A stretch of 44,327 bases of DNA from Gloeophyllum trabeum ATCC 11539 (lineage: Eukaryota; Basidiomycota; Agaricomycetes; Gloeophyllales; Gloeophyllaceae). Shown in pieces: positions 37,190 through 44,327 of this stretch. The notes under the pieces are model-generated. The model saw only the letters and a list, made by a program, of their open reading frames with translations, was not told the origin of the DNA and ran no database searches. A program made the translations under genes and the position numbers. The number at the start of each line of letters is the position of its first letter. Position 1 is the stretch's first letter. The stretch spans positions 1,629,450 to 1,673,776 of the forward strand of contig NW_006920411.1 of assembly GCF_000344685.1 (NCBI RefSeq), written 5' to 3'.

Positions 37190-37860
37190 ATGGCTGGCTC
37201 TGGTAAACATGGCAATGGCACTACCAATAAATCTGGGCGCATATGTGGCTGTCAAGAAGGCTGCAAGGGGAGCAAGAGACTCATATCAGAGGAGACATCT
37301 GGGCGACATGCTCTGTTCCGCAAATCGGCGCAAGGTGACCAGATAAGCCGCCTCCTTGCAAAACATATACCGGAGACATCTACCAGACAAGATGCTGAGC
37401 CGAGTCAGCAACTTCCGCCTGCCAAAAGGCGAAAGCACTCGAGCCAGCAGGCATCAGTATGTCACCGGATTCTGTTTAGCATCTACCATCTAACAATAAG
37501 ATGATTGGCCCATAGCCGCCCAGAAGCAGACCACCATCAGTCCCTTCTGGTACAGCCGCAAGTACTGCATCTATCCCGGTGCACTCAGGTAACTTTTTGG
37601 ACCCCCGCGCTGCTGGTGGTTCTGCTGCATCTGCTACTCGTGGCCCTGAACAAGATGATGTTGCTCCTATGGACATCGAGATGGATGATTCTCGGGAAGG
37701 GCTGTCTGGAGAGGCTGGAGGGACTCCAGGCTCTCAGGCTGCCGGTTTGAATATACCTGCCACTCCCCGTCCTTACGTTGAAGATGTACCGGATGAAGGG
37801 GACCAACCTGCCAAGGCACAGGTGCGCCCAACAACCGGTCATATTACTCATCTGATCTAA
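37190..37860 (+). CDS. Probable remnant of a transposon-associated gene (CxC/H zinc motif)
   Basis: Two exons read cleanly: 37190-37456, then 37516-37860 after a GTATGT...CATAG intron. The start MAGSGKHGNGTTNKSGRICG leads into CGCQEGCKGSKRLISEETSG and RHALFRKS. This C-x-C-x3-C ... S-x2-T-x2-H pattern resembles the N-terminus of proteins linked to basidiomycete Plavaka/KDZ DNA transposons. A basic patch (PAKRRKHSS), Ala/Gly-rich sequence and an acidic MDIEMDDS follow, and the frame stops at 37860. An intron from the CAG|GTGCGC near 37822 to AAG near 37879 would extend it by a short basic exon (LPPSKRRKKDD). No transposase catalytic region follows, so I read it as a truncated gene. The family link is by motif only. 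Confidence 0.4.
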
Positions 37861-38265
37861 CTACTGGAGGGCAAGCTGCCGCCGTCAAAACGGAGGAAGA
37901 AGGATGACAGCGCTGATGCTGGGATCATCGATTCTTGGTGGGTTCTTCCGCTATATTATGAGATGGCACTAACAGCATGTCACAGAGATTGCAATGTGGT
38001 GTCGTACTGTCTCAGTAGGGTGTGTGGGCAACGGGTGTGCAGGCGATGGGGATGCGGGGGTGCGGGAGGGGCGGGAGAACAGGAAAATAGAATGAAATAT
38101 GTTATAAAATGCGGGTAAATCATGTAAATACGGTGGCGAGTAGAAGGTAGAGGGAAAATGGAAGTAAATACACCAGAATGCCAATAAATTCCTAGAGAAA
38201 TGTGGAGGGCTACCGCGGGGACAATAAATACCATAATCGGAATGCACTGCTGCTGTCCCTGTGTA

Positions 38266-38520
38266 CAGTGACGGTCAAAAATCTTTCCCACCCCAAAAAA
38301 GGCAAGTCGACCTAACTGCCTCTCCTCACTTTGATTTTTTGTGCATATCATCTTGACCTTACTTGAATACAATATATCAGTTACAAGGGTAAAATTCACT
38401 GTGAAGTGAACTAGCAAAACCCCTCCGGAGAGGCCTTGCGCATGCCACAGTGGCATTGCGCAACTAGGGATGGGAATCAATTCCCATATATGGGGTGGGA
38501 AAGTTTTTTGACCGTCACTG
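38266..38520. mobile_element. 255-bp TA-flanked MITE (Tc1/mariner-like ends)
   Basis: The ends are inverted repeats of at least 29 bases with one mismatch, each beginning CAGTGACGGTCAAAAA. Both sides are flanked by TA (38264-38265 and 38521-38522), the target duplication of Tc1/mariner transposons. No coding capacity. The interior holds two short palindromes (TGGGAATCAATTCCCA and a GCGCATGCCAC/GTGGCATTGCGC stem). A related transposase elsewhere in the genome would mobilise it. Confidence 0.88.
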
Positions 38521-38790
38521 TATCACGACTGGTCGCAAGGTATACCACCGGCGACAGCCAGCGCTTCTTGAGTGTACGTAAAAGCATTCGGTATGCCAGG
38601 CTCCTAGAACCATCCATCTCGCGTCCTCGATCCTCTCTGTTAGGGCGTGTGTGAAGATGTTATCTAATATGGCTTATATGATGTGAATTATTTATAGCTG
38701 GGTTTCCTGATGAAGCCAAACAGTGAGGATGAGGACACTATGAGACAGCTGGCGCAACTCGTCGTCCGAGGTTTCACCGGAATTATGTAA

Positions 38791-39420
38791 GGTAGCTAAG
38801 CGACTAACGATGTATCGGTTTACTGTTGGTTTATTGACGTTCGTCGACTGCTGATTTGGATTGAGGCTTGCTCTTCAAGCATGTCCTCTGCTCATCCGCG
38901 CATTGACGGCGTCGTGGACTTAAAGATGTCCATATCAGAGTAGTGCTATATCTGTATTATTGATGACATGCACGTTCACCAACTGCACTGGGAACATCCC
39001 AATTCAACAAACAAAACATTGAATGACTATTTACCACAACAGTCTAGATAGGCAAGCTGCTCTGGTCTCTCTCTTTCTCTTTGCATACCAAAGCCAAAGG
39101 AGACTAACTACACACACAATATTATAAGGTCTCAGGCTACTCTGCAATGAAGAACTTGGTGCTTGGACTTGGCATTGTATGTAAATTAATCTATTCATTG
39201 AAAATATAGCAACAGACCCCTAGACACTCGTGCATTATTGTTTCACTATCTCAGAAATTGGCTTGCTTTATTACCATCAGATTTTATCCCCGTCCCCCTG
39301 CCGTCAATGTGCAGACAAGCAGAGGACATGCTCAAAGAGCAAGCCTCAATCTGAATCAGGCAGTCGACGAACGTCAATAAACCAACAGTAAACCGATGTG
39401 TCGTTAGTTGCTTAGCTACC
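38791..39420. repeat. Inverted repeat with 120-bp arms
   Basis: The left arm 38791-38910 (starting GGTAGCTAAGCGACTAACGA) and the right arm 39301-39420, read in reverse complement, match at roughly 88-90% by eye over 120 bp, with a 390-bp spacer. Long imperfect arms suggest a foldback element or two copies in opposite orientation. The next TIR element begins seven bases beyond the right arm. Confidence 0.75.
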
Positions 39421-39427
39421 ATAACTA

Positions 39428-40087
39428 CAGTCCCGGACAACCAAAGACAACAAATTCGGTGACCGGATTTCCTGAGGTCCAGCAGCCGTGGGAACCCCAA
39501 TTTTATTGCAGAAACGAGTGATTTAGACTCTAAAGAAGAGATTGGCACGAGCCGATTTCCCATAAACACCCTGTAGCCTTCAATAATGGGTCGGGATGGG
39601 CCAAAATTTTGGCCGTATACAAAACAAATCGGGAAAACTGCGGAAAATATGCCAATCGACTCCTTTCAATGAGCTGAGTCTGATTCTGGCTTAAATATAA
39701 TAATTGGACCAGCTGATATGCCATAATAGCTCTCATAAGTTCAGGCCAAATATGGCAGTCAAGGTAACATGTGCAATAAATTTGAACTTCCTTGTCAGTG
39801 GGCGGCCTCAGAAGGAGGTCTGAAGTATTCGAAAGCCTAGATCCAGCTCCATGCAAGGGTTACAGGTCCCCAAAGGCTCAGGGCATGACCTGGGAGGTCC
39901 AGTGACTGTGTAGAATGTCGTTGAAATGGCCCAAAATTTTGGCCGTATCAAAAAGTCGTGGGAAAAATAGGGGGACCTCATTTTTGGATGTTTCCAGCCT
40001 CCCTGAGTCCGAATCTGAAGTCGGTTTCCCGCCAAAAAATCTCGTTCGATCAGAAATCAATTTGTTGCCTTTGCTTGTCCGGGACTG
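39428..40087. mobile_element. 660-bp TIR element next to the inverted repeat
   Basis: Both ends begin CAGTCCCGGACAA and match over about 29 bases with two mismatches; TA flanks lie at 39426-39427 and 40088-40089. Inside are two related segments near 39598 and 39929 sharing the palindrome GGCCAAAATTTTGGCC. No transposase frame. Probably a Tc1/mariner-type MITE. Confidence 0.82.
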
Positions 40088-40089
40088 TA

Positions 40090-40684
40090 AGCTGACAGGT
40101 GAAATATGAAGGACGTAGGTACTTAACTTAGCAACATGGAAGATAAGTTGGGATATGTCAGTCGCATTGGCTATCTTACACACAACTAGACGTGCACAGG
40201 TACAGCTATTTCCACCAGCACCTGCTGGTCATCTAACGTTTGGAAAGCTCGAGGGATAGCTAAGGTACCTCAGTTATCCTAGCTATCTATGTGTCGAGCT
40301 AATTTGCAACAAACACAGTGACTCAGGATGTGGCAGTGAAACTACCTCAGTTCCGGTGAGCACAGGTGCACCTGTAAAACATACCCAGTTCTCTCTCATG
40401 TCTTTTCACCTATCTAAATGGTTGTTTACATACTATGAGTGCAAGAAACACAGTTGTACCTTGGATGCGTGAATTTGGTACATGACAAAGTCACGAGACC
40501 GTGACCTCAGTGTGACCTATGATGGAAGCAATAGCTCTTGATCAAAGAAGAAAGTCGACCCCACTGGGAGGTCACACTGCTGAACGTGTTCGGGAACTGC
40601 AAATGCGAACGTGAGAACCACACCATGGTGCACGTGGGCGCGTGTCAATTCTGTGGCTCTGTCCACCGGCCACAGACGCGTACC
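40090..40684. other. Gene-free stretch
   Basis: No gene recognised. Short hairpins occur (ACCAGCACCTGCTGGT near 40215; GATAGCTA ... TAGCTATC near 40253-40288). This fits repeat-rich flanking DNA. Confidence 0.35.
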
Positions 40685-42095
40685 TAGTGATGCCGCGGTC
40701 TGGCTTGGTCTGGTTTATTGGCCCAAATTTGCAAACCTGGGACCGGACCCAAGGTCCAGTTCGGGTAAATGTCCGGACTGTGAACCTCAAAGAACCCGAA
40801 ATGACATTGGGTCCGGTCAGGTTGGGGTTTGAACCCTTCAAAATTAACATATTTAGGTACAGTTCGGGCATTGTGGCTCCACCTGGACCTCATTTCAGGT
40901 TTGGTCCACCCCAAAGCCGGACCGCGGTGATATGCACAGACACACAACAATCACCAAGGACCAAAAGAAATAAACCTAACACCAGCAGTATGGGTGGAGG
41001 CGGTCTGAGACAACTGTGGGGTATTTTAATAGTTCAAGGGGGAAGGAGGAGTAAGATGACGTAGGGTAGTCCATAGGAAGACCTAGAAAATAAAACAAAC
41101 ACTTTGACGCCTGAAACAAATGCTAGTTGATGCTCCGGAGTATTTATGTCCGAAAAGTCGCAATCAAAGTTGCAAGCAACGACACCTGTCGTAGGATCAT
41201 GCCCACGGGGGTAGAAATTGCTAGAGAGACTTGGTTAATTTTATTTCGCTATGGTTGGACTCACCGGAGATAATTAAATTGATGGCAGAGATAAATCACT
41301 CGATGAGTCAGGCCTATTGGCAAAGCTAGGACCGGTTATAATTTGCTAAGTTCGATGCTTTCAAACTTCGAGGGTTGCTGAGATCGTAACACTAATTCTC
41401 TGAGATGGTGAAGTGCAAAACTTGTTTTTCTGTATGCTACTTTGTGCAATTTATACTACAGGAATGGCTTTGCAACCGTGAGAAGATAAATACCAAATAA
41501 ACGCCGCTACCCACAGGATTGCTCAGCGCTTGCTGCCGTTATACCATGCACCATATGACTCCCTTGCACTCCCACTTGCTCGTCCCAGCCCCTAGAGTTC
41601 GCCTCGACGCTCCGCCACCTGCCCTAAGCGGTCCCATCACTCCGTGCGATGCGCCGCTCACTGACTGATGCTGACCTCATGGTGACTCGTATACGTCTGC
41701 ACCTTCGGTATTTTGATGGAAACGAGGGGGAGTGAGTGTTGGAGGTTGGGCATGAGGACGACACCCCTTGATAGAAGTGTCTGCAGGCCCCGGAGCTAAT
41801 TCATCTAGCAGTCACATTGGTTAAGTCGCTCTGGAGCTCCTGTTCGCAGAGATAAATCGCAGAATGGGTCCGTGTACGCCTCGAGGATGCTAGGAAGTCC
41901 GGAGCTAAAATAGAGCAATTCTTTAGAGCCCATAGAAGCCTAGAGGTGTGTGAGTGCTGTGTTGAATAAGTTCCGGAGGGCTTGTACAATGCGCTGAGTC
42001 CGCGTTTTCGGGGGTCAGACAATCCTGAGGCTTATCACCGGTCTGAGGTTCGAACCGGTTCTCCCAGGTTGGGGAACTGGACTGTGGCATCACTA
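40685..42095. mobile_element. TIR element family A, second copy split by an insertion
   Basis: 40685-40927 matches the left three-quarters of the copy at 4542-4855 (start TAGTGATGCCGCGGTCTGGC), and 42038-42095 matches its right end, finishing in CATCACTA. The 1,110 bp between (40928-42037) are absent from the first copy. Fourteen bases present in copy one at 4784-4797 are missing here. Both outer ends are preserved, so the element landed first and was interrupted later. Confidence 0.8.
40928..42037. mobile_element. Candidate 1.1-kb insertion nested in family A element
   Basis: The segment interrupting the second family A copy has short inverted ends: GGTGATATGC at 40926-40935 and, in reverse complement, GGTGATAAGC at 42030-42039. 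No long coding frame is present. It could be a non-autonomous element or filler DNA. I see no clear target duplication. Confidence 0.4.
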
Positions 42096-42500
42096 CGTGT
42101 ACCCCTCCTGCTTATGGTATAAGGCAGTAGGGCCGTGCGAGCATGGCAGAGCCCGCTACCATAGATATAGGTGATATTTGGTAGCAAGCTGAACACTTTA
42201 CCTCCTGAGCAGTGTCAAATATATCTATTTTGCGAAAGCAGCTGTGTTCCAGCAATTATTTTTGACTGAGCATTCAACTCAATGGCCTAGGGTCCTGAGA
42301 GATGTCCACTCATCCCTCCCTCAGGTTTCGAGAATACAAGTTACATATGCAAAACAACTGACATCGGAGTATTCTGATTTCACCTTGAGACCGCAAGGTC
42401 CAAGGCCCCAAGCAAGGTCAGTTCTGTCTCTGAGTCCCTTGACAATCATCCGCCACCTTGGCTATAAAGGGGAAGAGAAATGACACGTGGCATGACTATC

Positions 42501-42519
42501 GGGGTCCTTTAAGGACCCC
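42501..42519. repeat. Perfect short inverted repeat
   Basis: GGGGTCCTT, one base, then AAGGACCCC. Very stable stem. With the second hairpin 130 bp away it may mark the ends or sub-ends of an unrecognised element. Confidence 0.6.
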
Positions 42520-42652
42520 ACCTTTGATTGGTCCAAAGCCTGTCCCACTCTTGCCGTTCACCATATACGGTTAAGCGCCAAATAGTGTCAAATAAATTGC
42601 ATAGATCTTGAAATGATCGCAGGAAACCTGTGAACTGCCGGGGGGTCCAAGA

Positions 42653-42673
42653 CCCACTACCTATGGTAGTGGG
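42653..42673. repeat. Hairpin, 9-bp stem
   Basis: CCCACTACC, loop TAT, GGTAGTGGG; a perfect stem. It lies just after a GGGGGGTCC motif that echoes the hairpin at 42501. Confidence 0.6.
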
Positions 42674-43201
42674 AAAAATCTGCATAGCTTGAGGGTTTTA
42701 ACTTGTAAGTTTATTGTATCAGTCTGTGAGATTGAAATTTCTGGGTAATTGTAAAAAAATGTGGTGAGTAATCGAAGCTGTCTGTCCAATTGGGGTCACA
42801 CGAACCCATTGAAGCCCCTTCCGTGCCCTCCCCCTAACGGTTTCCATGGTCAATACTACTGGCATTGCATTGGAAATGTGATGCCTCCACAGATGCCCTG
42901 TATACATATAATTAGTCATTGGGCATGAACAACTTGAAATTCATGGAAATTACTCTATTCATGTCATCAATATCCCTGGTATGGTACAATAATATGTGCA
43001 TAACAAACTGTATTTTATGGATTGAAAGCATAGCTGCCATTGCCTTTCTCGCTCAATAACAGTTGCGGTGTGGCGACTCCCTAGGGTCAGGTGGCATGGC
43101 ATCCCCTCATGTGCCCAGACATTCGCCGAACACGTCCATGAATGCATTCGGCAGGTGAACCTCCCAGTTGCCTGGATGTTCTCGATCGAAGTGCACCAGA
43201 C

Positions 43202-43267
43202 GTTGTAGAGAGGATCTTGTACAAGATTTCGGAACTCCGAACGGAGAGATCCGATCCTCTCTATAAC
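43202..43267. repeat. Inverted repeat with 15-bp arms
   Basis: GTTGTAGAGAGGATC at 43202-43216 pairs with GATCCTCTCTATAAC at 43253-43267 (one mismatch). Further small inverted repeats lie between, so the whole 66 bp could fold. Confidence 0.6.
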
Positions 43268-43660
43268 ATCTGGGGACGAGACTATAAAACAGGGAATAAA
43301 AACGCCAGATAATTACTGACATATGGTCTGTTATAATACATTATGCTGTTGTAATTGTTACTAATTATTGCGAGCGAAGCGAGCAATTCTTCACTAGGGC
43401 AGAAGTCCGCGACAAACATGTACAAATTCTACTCCCGGTGGCTGAGGGACCCACAAAGACCAAGGGCCAGCTATAAGTTGATACAGAGCTTTAAATATCC
43501 TCGGATTGAGCCTGGAAAGGTTCCAGAATCAATGATACCTATTTACTTGCCCTACCTATCACAAAACATGCCACGAAATACAGTAAGTTGAGCCGTATGC
43601 ATGCAAGGTTGGTGTGTATGGTGCACCAGCTGTGCCACATAAGTGCTGCTCAATTCTTAT

Positions 43661-43689
43661 TTCGTTCGTCCGTTCGTCTGTTCGTTCGA
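43661..43689 (+). repeat. Degenerate GTTC tetranucleotide tract
   Basis: About seven imperfect GTTC/GTCC units in tandem, a simple microsatellite. Confidence 0.65.
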
Positions 43690-44261
43690 TTGAGCGCGTC
43701 CAAAAGAGTGAGGGAGCAATGATGGCCGGCGATCCGGGACCACGGTCATGTGATGTGTTCTCCGTTGGTGGCCGGCACATTTATTTCCTGAGGCTTTTTC
43801 GAGATATATGCACAAGCATGATAAGAGCCCCAATTGGGTCAATACTCAGCCTGGGCACCCGGTCCATACATCTCAGAATTGCTATGAGGAGAATAATGTG
43901 GCATGTAATCTACGTCGACGGATTTCGTCCACATAACTAGCCACGGAAATTCTCGATGCTTTGCCGCGACCGGTGAGCACATCACATCCAGCCTCGTCTC
44001 TCGTGAGTGCGAGCTGAAGGAACTGCTAACTGGTTGGGTGAGAATCCTGGTTAGTCGGGATTCGGACGCGGTGCAAGGCGAGGCGCATACCCCACTTGTA
44101 CCGCGATTTGCAGTTCCAACAGGTTCACATCACATATGAGCTTACATGGACTGGTATATGATGCATTGTAATGTAATCACTGTATGAATTGGTATGATCA
44201 TATGTGGATGGTAAAGAAAAGGTGCGGGTGGGTGGGTTAAATCGAGGTAATATGCCTGCGT

Positions 44262-44327
44262 CTACTGTAGGAACGCTTCATCGTCGGTGAACGTCGTCGT
44301 TGAGGTCAGGAAGTCGAACGACGAGAA
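44262..44327 (-). CDS. Possible 3' end of a gene running in from the right
   Basis: On the minus strand the last 66 bases read FSSFDFLTSTTTFTDDEAFL, then Gln and TAG at 44262-44264. Codon use is C/G-ending like the core genes, and the flanking gene-free DNA is not. No family can be assigned from 21 residues. The frame could be chance. Confidence 0.3.
   Translation of the reverse strand, partial: FSSFDFLTSTTTFTDDEAFLQ

Larger units (their letters stand above)
42096..44261. other. Gene-free right flank with hairpins
   Basis: No confident gene. Hairpin-forming sequences are at 42501-42519, 42653-42673 and 43202-43267, and a GTTC-type tetranucleotide tract at 43661-43689. Short open frames (for example 43355-43591) have no motifs. 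Confidence 0.35.

Overview
This window is nuclear DNA of a filamentous basidiomycete, most likely an Agaricomycete. The evidence is a dense set of protein genes on both strands with many very short introns (mostly 45-65 nt, GT-AG, CTNAC/CTAAT-like branch points), fungal-specific families (KCH K+ transporter, VMA21, IMP2, ATE1, NCS1), and flanks made of small terminal-inverted-repeat elements. I cannot name the species.

Layout. 1-6000 is gene-poor and repeat-rich: two TIR elements (2500-3135 and 4542-4855) lie between two inverted copies of a 29-bp sequence (920-948 and 5318-5346). From 6000 to 35800 is a gene-dense core: a Ser/Pro-rich protein with an in-frame TGA (6007-7389, +); VMA21 (-); ALG8 (+); RBG1/DRG1 (-); a KCH-family K+ transporter (+); a weak unassigned minus frame (14803-15235); an MFS sugar transporter (+); IMP2 (-); ATE1 (-); an HSV2/ATG18-type PROPPIN (-); an unnamed Cys-rich/Ser-rich protein (-); NCS1 (+); EMC3 (-); the RQT helicase SLH1/ASCC3 (+); and a kynurenine aminotransferase (-). 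From 35800 to the end is again gene-poor. It holds a likely transposon-associated gene remnant (37190-37860), a 255-bp TA-flanked MITE (38266-38520), a 120-bp-arm inverted repeat with another TIR element beside it (38791-40087), a second copy of the 4542 element split by 1.1 kb (40685-42095), hairpins, and perhaps the 3' end of another gene at the right edge.

The genes do not form a pathway cluster; the core reads as ordinary housekeeping. Themes recur: ER membrane and secretory biogenesis (VMA21, ALG8, EMC3), translation-linked GTPase/helicase factors (RBG1, SLH1), protein turnover and processing (ATE1, IMP2, PROPPIN), and ion signalling (KCH, NCS1). Divergent pairs share short promoters (VMA21/ALG8, RBG1/KCH, EMC3/SLH1, zinc protein/NCS1).

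The most unusual signal is splicing architecture. Several genes only restore conserved protein sequence if micro-exons of 4, 7, 7, 9, 12, 14, 16, 17, 17, 18, 20 and 22 nt are included, and SLH1 appears to use two GC-AG introns. The second-best signal is SLH1 itself, whose second helicase cassette has lost its DExH and SAT motifs and whose second Sec63 domain is absent.
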